23,862 nt of DNA from Lachnospiraceae bacterium (lineage in GTDB: Bacteria > Bacillota > Clostridia > Lachnospirales > Lachnospiraceae), in contig CAAGKF010000212.1 in NCBI GenBank assembly GCA_900770345.1, positions 1 to 23,862 of the forward strand. Reading direction: 5' to 3'. The translations under genes and the position numbers were made by a program. Position 1 is the first letter of the stretch, and each line of letters starts with the position of its first letter. The notes under the pieces are model-generated. The model saw only the letters and a list, made by a program, of their open reading frames with translations. It was not told where the DNA came from and did not search any database. This document shows positions 8,959 to 16,934 of this stretch, one piece after another.

Positions 8959-9925
8959 CGCTATCGCCTCCCATCGGATAATGGCAGGCAGCCTGCCAGC
9001 CAGGGCCGAAATCTCGCATCGCCGGTTTCTCGCTATGACACTTCTCTTTGGCAAACGGGCAGCGATCCGCAAATACGCATCCTTTCTGGATCACAGAAAG
9101 ATCCGGAAGCGTACCCGGAATACCGGTCAGCGTCCCACGCTCACCTTTGAACGATGGAAACGACTTCAAAAGGCCATAGGTGTACGGATGCCTGGGGGTG
9201 ACAAGAACATCCTTCACATCCCCGACTTCCATGATTTGACCTGCATACATGACAACAACCCGCCTGCATGTGCTTGCGACGACAGATACGTCGTGCGTTA
9301 TCATGATCCTCGCGATCTTCATCGATCTTTCCAAATTCATGATCTCACTCAGAATCTGGGACTGTGTCACAACATCCAGAGCTGTGGTGGCCTCATCCAT
9401 AATCAGAACATCGGGATGAAAGATCAAAGATAGCGCGATCGCAACTCTTTGCATCATGCCACCGGAGAGCTCATGAGGATAAGCGGTATAGACACGATCA
9501 TTCAGATTAACCATGTGCAGAAGACCGATGATCTTCTTTCGGACTTCTTCCTTAGGTTCATTTGGATAGTGAACACGGTATATATCCATCATCTGGTCAC
9601 CAATGCGATGCACTGGGCTCATGGCATTCATTGCCTTCTGGAAGACGACGGACATCTTGACCCAGCGCACTTCCTGCAGACGCTGGTCACTCATTGTGAA
9701 GATATCTTCGCCGCTCAGCTTTGCCGACCCGGATACATCGATGATCTTCTCCGGAAGAAGGCGAAGAATACCCATGGCAAGAGTCGACTTTCCGGAACCG
9801 GATTCACCGACAATACCTACCGATTCCTCTTCATTCAGATTCAGACTTACATCCTGCACCGCATATATATTCTTATCCGGGAGTTTGTAAGTGATATTAA
9901 CATGACTTATTTCAAGCAAACTCAT
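8945..9925 (-). CDS. Peptide ABC transporter ATP-binding protein (OppD/DppD type)
   Basis: ATPase subunit of 326 aa. Seen: Walker A GESGSGKST (40-48), Q-loop Gln96, signature LSGGMMQR (153-160), Walker B VLIMDE (173-178), an ITHD switch, and the C-terminal Cys-containing oligo_HPY region (GCVFADRCPFAKEKC). The Opp/Dpp systems use two different ATPases, and this is the first of the pair. The start ATG at 9925 has AGGAGG before it and lies 14 bp after the permease gene. Confidence 0.94.
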   Translation of the reverse strand: MSLLEISHVNITYKLPDKNIYAVQDVSLNLNEEESVGIVGESGSGKSTLAMGILRLLPEKIIDVSGSAKLSGEDIFTMSDQRLQEVRWVKMSVVFQKAMNAMSPVHRIGDQMMDIYRVHYPNEPKEEVRKKIIGLLHMVNLNDRVYTAYPHELSGGMMQRVAIALSLIFHPDVLIMDEATTALDVVTQSQILSEIMNLERSMKIARIMITHDVSVVASTCRRVVVMYAGQIMEVGDVKDVLVTPRHPYTYGLLKSFPSFKGERGTLTGIPGTLPDLSVIQKGCVFADRCPFAKEKCHSEKPAMRDFGPGWQAACHYPMGGDSDGKH

Positions 9926-9939
9926 TTACAATCCTCCTC

Positions 9940-10791
9940 TCACTTGTTGTTATTTGCGGCATCCATCTTTGGGCTCAGAATCTTGGTCAAGCCATCGCCG
10001 ATCAGGTAGAAGGTCAGAACGGTAAATACGACCATGATGCCGGAGAAAGTAGTGATCCACCAGCTCTTGGGCAGATAGGTCTTGCCAGCGTTAATGATCT
10101 GTCCCCAGGAGATTACATTCGGATCGCCCAGACCAATAAAGGCAAGGCCAGCTTCCGAAAGAATGGCGCCAGAGATGTTCATTGTTGTGTTTGCAATAAT
10201 TGGGAAAATACCATTTGGAATAATGTGCTTCCAGAGAATTGAAGACTTCGATTCTCCCGTCGCCTGTGCGCTGAGAATGAAGGTACGGTTCTTCAGCGAA
10301 ATCGCCTGGGCACGCATCAGGCGCGCGTTACCAACCCACGAAGTAAGGCCAATGACGATCATGACATTGATCATCGAGCTTCCGAAGATAGCCACAATGA
10401 GTAGAATCAGGAAGAACGACGGAATCATGAGAAAGATATTCATTACTTCATTAAGGATCTTATCGACGACCCCGCCATAGTAGCCGGCAATGCCACCGAC
10501 TGTTGTTCCAATCACAGCGGAAATCATTGCGGCAATGAAGCCAATTTCCAGTGATGTTCGCGTTCCATAGAGAATCTCACTGAGAAGATCACGTCCAAGC
10601 CCATCGGTTCCAAGCACATATCCTTTTTCTCCCGGCGCCACCAGAAGATCCCCGGTCAGAGCCTTGGGATCATATGGTGCCAGCGCCGGCCCAAACACGG
10701 CGAGGAAGATTAGGATGCAGAGAAGTATCAGTCCCACCCGCATCTGAGGATTGCGCCAGGACAATCTGAAAAAATTCTTTATCTTGTCCAT
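9940..10791 (-). CDS. Peptide ABC transporter permease (OppC/DppC type)
   Basis: Membrane subunit of 283 aa. Seen: an N-terminal cytoplasmic segment (FFRLSWRNPQMRVG) leading into the first transmembrane helix, then the OppC_N motif APYDP, LGTDGLGRDLLSEILYGTRT, and a C-terminal BPD_transp_1 domain. The EAA-like loop contains GESKSSILWKHIIPN. I placed the start at the ATG at 10791, 10 bp after the previous stop, because GAGGAGG lies in front of it. The longer frame from 10854 overlaps the preceding gene without an RBS. Confidence 0.93.
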   Translation of the reverse strand: MDKIKNFFRLSWRNPQMRVGLILLCILIFLAVFGPALAPYDPKALTGDLLVAPGEKGYVLGTDGLGRDLLSEILYGTRTSLEIGFIAAMISAVIGTTVGGIAGYYGGVVDKILNEVMNIFLMIPSFFLILLIVAIFGSSMINVMIVIGLTSWVGNARLMRAQAISLKNRTFILSAQATGESKSSILWKHIIPNGIFPIIANTTMNISGAILSEAGLAFIGLGDPNVISWGQIINAGKTYLPKSWWITTFSGIMVVFTVLTFYLIGDGLTKILSPKMDAANNNK

Positions 10792-10801
10792 TGTTCCCTC
10801 C

Positions 10802-11776
10802 TCACTTGCTGGATTCGTAGCGAATCCGCGGATCTGCAATTGCATAAATGACATCGACCACGATCATCATGACGGCTACAGAAATCGAAAGGATCAGATA
10901 GATGCCGGAAAGAACCGGATAGTCCCGCTTCGTAATGGAATCAAGCATCAGACGTCCCATGCCCGGCCATGCAAAGACGATTTCGATCATGGCAACACCG
11001 GTAATCAGATAGGCAAGATTGATACCGACAACCGTAATAATCGGAAGCAGTGCATTGCGAAGTACGTATTTATTGAAGATATTTTTATCCGGCATTCCCG
11101 TTGCCCGCAGCGTCATGATGAAGTCTTCGCCCATCGTTTCCATGACAGAGGAACGCGTAATACGGAAATAGTACGGAATGTTGATCAGCGTCATCGTCGT
11201 AACTGGAAGAACCATATGCTTCATGACATCGAGCACATGAGCCATACCTTCTGCCCTTGAGCGCAGGTTATACATTCCTGAAGTCGGCAGAAGATGCAGC
11301 ATACTTGCAAAGATCAGGATCATCATCAGTCCAAGCCAGAAGCTTGGAGTCGAATCAAACATATAGGAAATTCCGCAGAAAAACTTATCCATCTTTGATC
11401 CCTGATGCTGAGCACACCGGATGCCCAGCCAGATCCCGATCGCGACGGCCAGAACCATCGATGTCAATGAAATCAGCAGTGTCGGCCCAACCCGTTCCAT
11501 GATGATCTCGGAAACATTCCGGTTGGAAACATAGGAATAGCCTAAATCAAAATGTGCAAGCTGCTTTAGATACATCCAGAACTGCGTCAAAATCGGCTTG
11601 TCCAAACCATACTTTGCCCTGAGCATAGCTATGGTTTCCGGGTTTGGATTATCCTTGCCCGCCAGAAGTCTTGTCGGATCACCCGGTGCCAGCCGGATGA
11701 GTACAAAATTAAACAGGATTGAGAACAGAACTACGAGTGCACCTGTCCCAAGCCGTTTTAATATATACTTCCTCAT
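10802..11776 (-). CDS. Peptide ABC transporter permease (OppB/DppB type)
   Basis: First gene of the peptide operon, 324 aa. Seen: the DppB-type N-terminus MRKYILKRL followed by a long first helix, RLAPGDPTRLLAG, the periplasmic FDLGYSYV region, and a BPD_transp_1 domain with RATGMPDKNIFNKYVLRNALLP as EAA loop (residues split here only for naming). The C-terminus VIYAIADPRIRY is typical. The start ATG at 11776 follows GAGGGGGA; a frame extension to 11806 is ignored. It pairs with the OppC-type permease to form the channel. Confidence 0.93.
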   Translation of the reverse strand: MRKYILKRLGTGALVVLFSILFNFVLIRLAPGDPTRLLAGKDNPNPETIAMLRAKYGLDKPILTQFWMYLKQLAHFDLGYSYVSNRNVSEIIMERVGPTLLISLTSMVLAVAIGIWLGIRCAQHQGSKMDKFFCGISYMFDSTPSFWLGLMMILIFASMLHLLPTSGMYNLRSRAEGMAHVLDVMKHMVLPVTTMTLINIPYYFRITRSSVMETMGEDFIMTLRATGMPDKNIFNKYVLRNALLPIITVVGINLAYLITGVAMIEIVFAWPGMGRLMLDSITKRDYPVLSGIYLILSISVAVMMIVVDVIYAIADPRIRYESSK

Positions 11777-11802
11777 TCCATCCCCCTCTAATGTCTGATT
11801 GC

Positions 11803-11836
11803 TCAAACTTTGTGTTCATTATATATAAAAGTTTGA
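11803..11836 (-). promoter_or_regulatory. Promoter -10 with flanking 9-bp inverted repeat (operator candidate) for the peptide operon
   Basis: TCAAACTTT (11803-11811) and AAAGTTTGA (11828-11836) are perfect inverted repeats with a 16-bp spacer. The spacer contains TATAAT on the minus strand (11823-11818), a consensus -10 box for the operon starting at 11776. I see no convincing -35 box, which would fit an activated or repressed promoter. A dimeric regulator bound here would cover the -10 region. The regulator is unknown. Confidence 0.55.
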
Positions 11837-11904
11837 AACTATTTTTATTATTATGTAATTTAATTTCAGTTCTTAGTACCGTTCTTTGAAAACTTTTCTG
11901 AAAG

Positions 11905-11912
11905 AAAAGCAG
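11905..11912. repeat. Left 8-bp target site duplication of the ISL3 element
   Basis: AAAAGCAG lies directly before the left terminal repeat and again directly after the right one (13848-13855). An 8-bp duplication is the rule for ISL3-family elements and fixes the element's borders. Confidence 0.9.
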
Positions 11913-11927
11913 GGGTCTCCAAAATCC

Positions 11928-11987
11928 TTGGGGGAGTGAAGTTTGGGGGACCACTTTGGGGGACCTCCTGAATTCAACTTTGGGGGA
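11928..11987 (+). repeat. Left-end iterons: four TTGGGGGA copies
   Basis: TTGGGGGA occurs at 11928, 11943, 11956 and 11980 (spacings 15, 13 and 24). The same motif with the same spacings is in the short ISL3 copy at 20337-20396, so the layout is conserved. Likely transposase-binding sites (inference). The four runs of five G on one strand could also fold into a G-quadruplex. Confidence 0.85.
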
Positions 11988-12032
11988 CCGGGTTTCTTTT
12001 GGATTTTATTGACATATTTCAAGAATAAAAGG

Positions 12033-12073
12033 AAAGAGTGACCAGCGGGGATATACCTTGCCAGCCACTCTTT
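12033..12073 (+). terminator. Hairpin inside the IS left end, upstream of the transposase
   Basis: AAAGAGTG (12033-12040) pairs with CACTCTTT (12066-12073) and is followed by TT on the plus strand. It lies between the left end and the transposase start at 12118, where IS elements often carry a terminator that blocks incoming transcription and limits transposase expression. Confidence 0.6.
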
Positions 12074-12117
12074 TTCGCTCCTATCATGGTGATTGCTGTG
12101 TCAACGACGAAGGAGCG

Positions 12118-13593
12118 ATGATTAACAAAGAAAGTATAACAAGGATTTTGAGACTTGGTGATGATTCTGCAGACGTCACCGATGTTCAGATAAGCAGCGA
12201 CACTGTTGAGGTCACTCTGCAGAAGAAAGATCAGGTGATGTTCTGCCCTGAATGCGGATGCCGGATGGAATCTAAATGTATTCGTGTGCGAAAGGTAAAC
12301 CACCCTGTTATGCAGGACGGCTATAAGCTGATTCTGCACGTCAAATAACGCAAGTGGCACTGCCGAAACTGTAATTTCTATACGCACGACCGATTCAATT
12401 TTCTGGAGGACTACAAGCAGAACACCTCGCTGGTCCCGATCATGATCGTAAATGAGATGAAAGACCTGCACGTCACGGCCAGGCAGGTTGCTGAACGCTT
12501 CAATGTATCAGATACCTATGTCATGACAACATTTATGCAGTACGTGAATATGCCCCGCCTGAAATTCACGGAGGCGATCTGCGTGGATGAGGTTCACATG
12601 GTATATGACCGTAGAGATCTGTACAGCCTGGTAATCATGGATTTCAAGAGCGGTCAGGTGATCGATATGCTGCCAAACCGCTATGAGAGCACTTCACAGG
12701 AATACTTCCTCAATATCCCGAGGGAAGAGCGTGCAGGCGTCAAGTATCTGATCTGCGATATGTACAAGCCATATATCAATTACGTGCAGAGATACTTCTA
12801 CAATGCCGTTGCGATCGTTGATAGTTTTCATGTGATTCAGCTGATCATCAACCGGATCAGGCAGTATATTCGCATGGTCATGAAGAAATATCAGGAGCTC
12901 GACAGAAAGGAACTGAAAGAAAAGAATTACAGAAATAACGCAAGCCATAAGACGATGCGCGAATCACGCGAGGTCACTTATCTGAGACGTTATGACTACT
13001 TCCTTCTGAAAAATCATGATGACATCGACTTCACGGCTGGCTGGCGTACTTCAAAACGCGGAAATGAATATTACTTTGATCCCTACGTTTATGAGAAGAA
13101 TTTCTTGGAACTGGACAAGAACTTTTCGAAGATTCGTGACCTCAAAGAATTGTATGTCCAATTCAATAAGAAACACGTCAACGATCCCGAAGGAGCTTCG
13201 GAAGATCTGAATAAGATCATTGATACTTATCAGAACAGTGATCTCTCCATGTTCAGGGAGATTGCTTTCACTCTGAAGACGTATCATGACAACATCGTCA
13301 ACTCTTTTACCTACATCTCCGGAGCTGACAGAAAGAACTCTAACGAGATGATGACACGACTGTCCAACGGCCCCATGGAGGGATTTAACGTCCTGCCAAA
13401 GGATCTCAAAAGACAATCAAGAGGCGTCAGTAATTTCGAATACACCCGCAACAGAATCCTTTGGGCAACACGTGAACAGAAATCAATGCTTGCGATACCT
13501 CGCAGCCGCGAAGACGTTCATACTTCCACCGGAAAGAAGCGCGGCCCATACAGTAAACAAAGCGGCAAGCAGGAAACCTCATTAGATAAATAA
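12118..13593 (+). pseudogene. ISL3-family transposase interrupted by one in-frame stop
   Basis: The frame runs from ATG 12118 (AAGGAGCG before it) to 13593 and would encode 491 residues. A single TAA at 12346-12348 (codon 77) breaks it, with the same frame continuing immediately after (RKWHCRNC). The stop falls inside the N-terminal zinc finger, between FCPECG and CRNC. Downstream, the ISL3 DDE residues are intact: CVDEVH (first Asp), YLICDMYKPY (second Asp) and GPMEGFN (Glu). If not read through, translation could restart only at an internal Met such as 12442, giving a protein without the zinc finger. Everything else looks functional, so the stop is probably recent, or a sequencing error. 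Confidence 0.88.
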
Positions 13594-13677
13594 TACGGAG
13601 GAAAGTCGTTGACGCAGCACTCCTGCCAGATCGATGACAGAGGATCATCTCTTCTGTCATACTGCCCCACAAGAAAA

Positions 13678-13724
13678 TCCGGAAGCCAAAGGTCACATCA
13701 CTTCAGAACCCGGCAGCTTCCGGA
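13678..13724 (+). terminator. Terminator of the ISL3 transposase
   Basis: TCCGGAAGC (13678-13686) pairs with GCTTCCGGA (13716-13724) and is followed by CCTTTTTC, 85 bp after the transposase stop. The short ISL3 copy has an equivalent hairpin with altered arms, so the structure is conserved. Confidence 0.75.
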
Positions 13725-13756
13725 CCTTTTTCATTTCAGGGTCATTTCAGGGCCTC

Positions 13757-13832
13757 TCCCCCAAAGTCTCCCCCAAACTCAACACGCTTTTTCCCCCAAA
13801 GTCTCCCCCAAGGTTTTGGGCTTCTCCCCCAA
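13757..13832 (-). repeat. Right-end iterons: five TTGGGGGA copies in reverse orientation
   Basis: TCCCCCAA occurs at 13757, 13769, 13792, 13804 and 13825, that is TTGGGGGA on the minus strand. With the four left copies these point inward from both ends. Spacings are 12, 23, 12 and 21, unlike the left end, so the two ends can be told apart. Confidence 0.85.
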
Positions 13833-13847
13833 CCTTTTTGGAGAGCC

Positions 13848-13855
13848 AAAAGCAG
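13848..13855. repeat. Right 8-bp target site duplication of the ISL3 element
   Basis: AAAAGCAG, identical to 11905-11912. Seven of its bases also form the outer part of the hairpin arm at 13849-13858. Confidence 0.9.
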
Positions 13856-13877
13856 GCTCATCTCACAAGCCTGCTTT
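13849..13877 (-). terminator. Terminator of the prolyl oligopeptidase gene, target of the ISL3 insertion
   Basis: AAAGCAGGCT (13849-13858) pairs perfectly with AGCCTGCTTT (13868-13877), loop of 9 nt. It lies 23 bp past the minus-strand stop at 13901. Read on the minus strand the stem now ends in TTTT and runs straight into the IS. Before insertion the sequence would have continued TTTTCTTTC, as the left flank shows. The IS thus shortened the U-tract but left the stem intact. Confidence 0.8.
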
Positions 13878-13900
13878 CTAGATAAATTATGTCACTTTTA

Positions 13901-15889
13901 TCAATACAGCTTTAATGCATGTTCAACGAATACGTGCATCTCGCCAACCGTCTGCCAGTAGGAACCGCCAACACCCCGGTTATGCGAACCATCCTTCAAC
14001 ACACGCAGAAGAATCGGATTGTCTGATGTATTCATCTGCTGCATCTTCGCCGCAAACTTCTTACCATGATACGGTGGAACGTTATTGTCACATTCACCGG
14101 TCTGAATGAACACCGGCGGATAATTCACTCTGCGCACATTGTAGTAAGGGCTGTAGCTAAGCAGATAATCGAACATTTCCTTCGACTCTCTTGGGTTTCC
14201 ATATTCCGTCACATACATTGGTCCCCGATCATCATCCGCAAAGTGAATCATGTCCGCATGTGGAACGGAATCAATGACGCAGCCAAATAAATCTGGCCGC
14301 ATCGTCACTAGTGTCGACATCAGCAAACCGCCGTTGGACATGCCTGAGATGACAAAATGCGGAGTTGAAGTCCATCCGTCTGCGATCAGTTTCTCGGCAA
14401 TGCCTATGAAATCCTCATAGCACTTTCTCTTGTTCTTGGCCATGCCCTGTTGGTGCCATGCCGTTCCGAATTCACTTCCGCCGCGGATTGATCCAAGTAC
14501 AAATACGCGTCCTTTCTCTACCCATTCAGCAATACGCATACCGGTCACCTCTTCAAACGGTTCCGGACGCATTGCGACGTTATAACCGCCGTACGCATAC
14601 ATCCAGAGAGGATTGGAGCAATCTAGTTTCGCGTCCTTGCGATGAACAATAAAATACGGAATCAATGTACCGTCACCTGTACTTGGCGCATATTTCTGTT
14701 CAACAATCAGATCTGCATATGTCTTGCTATCGACCGAAAGGACTACCTCAAGGTTTCCATCAACAAGTTTTAACATCGTTCCCGCATTCAGAAAAGACTG
14801 AAAGATCAAATAGGTATTTCCATATGCAGTACCGCAAACGCTCAAGGTTCCCATCTTCTCAGGCAATGCGATTTCACGTTCGCTGCCATCCATGGAAACT
14901 TCAACCAGCCGAGAACAAACATGGTCCATTAAGCCGAGATACAACTTTCCATCCTGGGCAAAGGCGAACTCAATGACAGCAGTCCCTTCTTTCCTGAAAT
15001 GTTGAGCCTCACCCATCGTTCTTCGCCCTGGCACCTTCAGGATTTCCCCGTTCGACGTACTCTCTCTTGCAATAAAATAATCATTGCCATCGATCGTATC
15101 AATATAGACATACTGGCCTCCGACAGTGTTCATTTCTGTCATCGCTCCAGTTTTTTCATCCAAGCGGAAAAAGCGAGAATGCGAATAATCATCCATCATC
15201 TCAAAAATGATGTAGTTTTCTTTCCCAACATGAACTTCACCAATGATCGCTGAATCCGTAAATAAAACCGTATCCTTATGACTGTCTGCGTTCCACGCAT
15301 GCGCTGATGTAACTGTTTTCCCCTGCTTGACATCGGTTTCCGTAGGGGCGAAATACATCGTTCTACTGGAATTAGACCATGCATAACTGAATACATTTCC
15401 AAACCGAAACAGAATCTCTCCTGTATCCATATCTTTTATCAGCACAGAAAGACGCGGATCACCTGCAAAGCTTCCTTCAAAGGCCGCTAGCCGATGATCA
15501 CAAGGACAGTACTTTGCGTCAAATACCGTAAAATCAGGAATGTCATTGCGTTTCATGACGACTGTCTCATTTTGAAAATCAGAATCAGTTTCCTTGATAA
15601 CGTATTCATCCCCCTCATTGGTGCTGATCAGAAAGTCTGATGTCTCTCTACCTTCCGAAATATTCATATAGAGCTCGCGTGGGCGTTCTGCCTTCAGTTC
15701 CGCTTCCTTTCCAGCCACCTCATCAGGATCGAACCACGCATCTGTAAACTCATTTTCTTCTTTGACCCACTGCAGAAGTTCTGGATTCTTGGCATCACGG
15801 ATCCAGAAGTAGGGATCCTCCAGTTTTTCACCAAACCAATTTTCCTCATGTGGGATCTTCTTCAATTCAGGATATTTCACCTCCACCAT
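13901..15889 (-). CDS. Prolyl oligopeptidase (peptidase family S9A)
   Basis: Cytoplasmic serine peptidase that cleaves short peptides after proline; 662 aa from the start chosen. Seen: an N-terminal S9A propeller region beginning with HEENWFGEKLEDPYFWIRD, then the C-terminal alpha/beta-hydrolase domain. This contains MYAYGGYN, SIRGGSEFG, catalytic Ser518 in SGMSNGGLL, Asp601 in GECDNNVPPYHGKK and His636 in KDGSHNRGV. I chose ATG 15889 with AAAGGGGG just in front; that spacing is very short, so the GTG one codon later is possible. A frame extension to 15931 has no RBS. There is no signal peptide. It is divergent from an XRE regulator across a short shared promoter region, and its terminator carries the ISL3 insertion. 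Confidence 0.9.
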   Translation of the reverse strand: MVEVKYPELKKIPHEENWFGEKLEDPYFWIRDAKNPELLQWVKEENEFTDAWFDPDEVAGKEAELKAERPRELYMNISEGRETSDFLISTNEGDEYVIKETDSDFQNETVVMKRNDIPDFTVFDAKYCPCDHRLAAFEGSFAGDPRLSVLIKDMDTGEILFRFGNVFSYAWSNSSRTMYFAPTETDVKQGKTVTSAHAWNADSHKDTVLFTDSAIIGEVHVGKENYIIFEMMDDYSHSRFFRLDEKTGAMTEMNTVGGQYVYIDTIDGNDYFIARESTSNGEILKVPGRRTMGEAQHFRKEGTAVIEFAFAQDGKLYLGLMDHVCSRLVEVSMDGSEREIALPEKMGTLSVCGTAYGNTYLIFQSFLNAGTMLKLVDGNLEVVLSVDSKTYADLIVEQKYAPSTGDGTLIPYFIVHRKDAKLDCSNPLWMYAYGGYNVAMRPEPFEEVTGMRIAEWVEKGRVFVLGSIRGGSEFGTAWHQQGMAKNKRKCYEDFIGIAEKLIADGWTSTPHFVISGMSNGGLLMSTLVTMRPDLFGCVIDSVPHADMIHFADDDRGPMYVTEYGNPRESKEMFDYLLSYSPYYNVRRVNYPPVFIQTGECDNNVPPYHGKKFAAKMQQMNTSDNPILLRVLKDGSHNRGVGGSYWQTVGEMHVFVEHALKLY

Positions 15890-15965
15890 CCCCCTTTCAT
15901 TCTTCGACCATATCACATTTTTTATTTTCAATGACTATTTCAGCCGTGAACGAGCTATCATTAGC

Positions 15966-15980
15966 TCAACCATAGGTTGA
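15966..15980. promoter_or_regulatory. Palindromic operator candidate between prolyl oligopeptidase and XRE regulator
   Basis: TCAACCATAGGTTGA is a perfect 6-bp inverted repeat around a 3-bp centre. It sits 22 bp before the regulator's ATG (16003) in the 113-bp divergent gap, a natural autoregulatory site for the adjacent HTH protein. Confidence 0.5.
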
Positions 15981-16002
15981 ATTATTGAAAAGAGGTTTCA
16001 CT

Positions 16003-16863
16003 ATGCACGACACAAATATAAGTAAGCTTGCAGGGAACATTCAGCAGCTTCGTCTACAGAAAGGAATGACGCAGGCGACGCTTGCCCACGCAGTCGGTGT
16101 TACGCCCCAGGCAGTTTCCAAATGGGAGCGCGGATGTTTTCCAGATGCCGAAATTCTGCCAAGAATTTCAGATGCATTGGGTGTATCTATCGATGATCTC
16201 TATGGCAGAAAAATCAACACATCGAAGGATATCGTTCACATCATTACCGAAACAATTCAGAACGTATCAGTCGGTGAGCGCATGAAGAAAGCCGATTCAC
16301 TAATATGGGCATGTATTCTGGGGGTATCAGGCAACAATTCTTTTTCTGAAGCCTTCCATCAATTGGATGACTTTTCCGCAGGCACAGACGGAGACTATCT
16401 TATGCGCTCACTGCAGAAAACCGGCCTGATTATTGGCGATCTAACCTCCAATCATCATTATTTCATGCTCGCACCACAACAGGAGGATAGCTACCAGAAA
16501 CGTATTCCAAAACTTATCGAAGCAGAGCAGTTCTTCCGAATGCTCGCAGATCCAGACACACTTTCAATCATCTATTACTTCTTTCACCGCCAACAAGGTG
16601 CAGTCGTCACTGAGCAGGCGATTGCCACTGGATGCAGACTATCATCAGCAAAAGTAGATCACGCAATCCAGTCCCTTCTCAAATATGGAATCATTCAAGA
16701 AACTGCTATCGAAGGCGATCAAGTTTCCCTCCGCGCCTTCCACATGGAACAGGCAGAGTTGCTAATTGGCATGCTGTTGATTGCAAAAAACATTATTGCA
16801 AACGACCTCTGCATAATTAACGGCGTTATTGATTCAAGCGGCCCTGCAGATCCAATACTTTGA
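16003..16863 (+). CDS. XRE-family regulator with C-terminal winged-helix-like region
   Basis: Regulator of 286 aa. The N-terminal HTH_3 domain (about residues 8-66) shows the XRE pattern: LRLQKGMTQATLAHAVGVTP, SKWERG, ISDALGVSIDDLYG. The C-terminal half (about 170-260) has an ArsR-like winged-helix pattern: MLADPDTLSIIYYFF, then ATGCRLSSAKVDHAIQSLLK and YGIIQE. I placed the start at ATG 16003 with AAGAGG in front. It is divergent from prolyl oligopeptidase and 71 bp before an MFS exporter, so it may control both. What it senses is unknown; there is no Cys-based metal site that I can see. Confidence 0.85.
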   Translation: MHDTNISKLAGNIQQLRLQKGMTQATLAHAVGVTPQAVSKWERGCFPDAEILPRISDALGVSIDDLYGRKINTSKDIVHIITETIQNVSVGERMKKADSLIWACILGVSGNNSFSEAFHQLDDFSAGTDGDYLMRSLQKTGLIIGDLTSNHHYFMLAPQQEDSYQKRIPKLIEAEQFFRMLADPDTLSIIYYFFHRQQGAVVTEQAIATGCRLSSAKVDHAIQSLLKYGIIQETAIEGDQVSLRAFHMEQAELLIGMLLIAKNIIANDLCIINGVIDSSGPADPIL

Positions 16864-16934
16864 GTAAACAGCTGTTTTATCAACTATCGTATCCGTTGCT
16901 GCAACTCCACTGAAGTGGCGCTTAGAATTGTGGC

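Larger units (their letters stand above)
11913..13847 (+). mobile_element. ISL3-family insertion sequence (1935 bp), full length
   Basis: Bounded by imperfect inverted ends: GGGTCTCCAAAATCCTTGGG on the left, and on the right (reverse complement) GGCTCTCCAAAAAGGTTGGG. It is flanked by the 8-bp direct repeat AAAAGCAG. It carries one transposase gene on the plus strand, a hairpin just inside each end, and multiple TTGGGGGA repeats in both ends. The two ISL3 features, an end starting with GG and an 8-bp duplication, agree with the transposase family. The insertion looks fairly recent because the duplication is perfect. The transposase has a nonsense codon, so this copy may need help in trans. Confidence 0.92.

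Noticed and set aside
9449..10009. 186-codon plus-strand frame across the oppD/oppC junction
   Set aside because: Antisense to two well-supported ABC genes; no recognisable domain.
11928..11987. Regular G-rich repeats considered as a CRISPR array
   Set aside because: Repeats are only 8 bp, spacings are irregular, copies are inverted at the other end, and they sit inside IS ends.
12058..12117. TTG start 20 codons upstream for the ISL3 transposase
   Set aside because: It falls in the hairpin at 12033-12073, and ATG 12118 has AAGGAGCG directly ahead.
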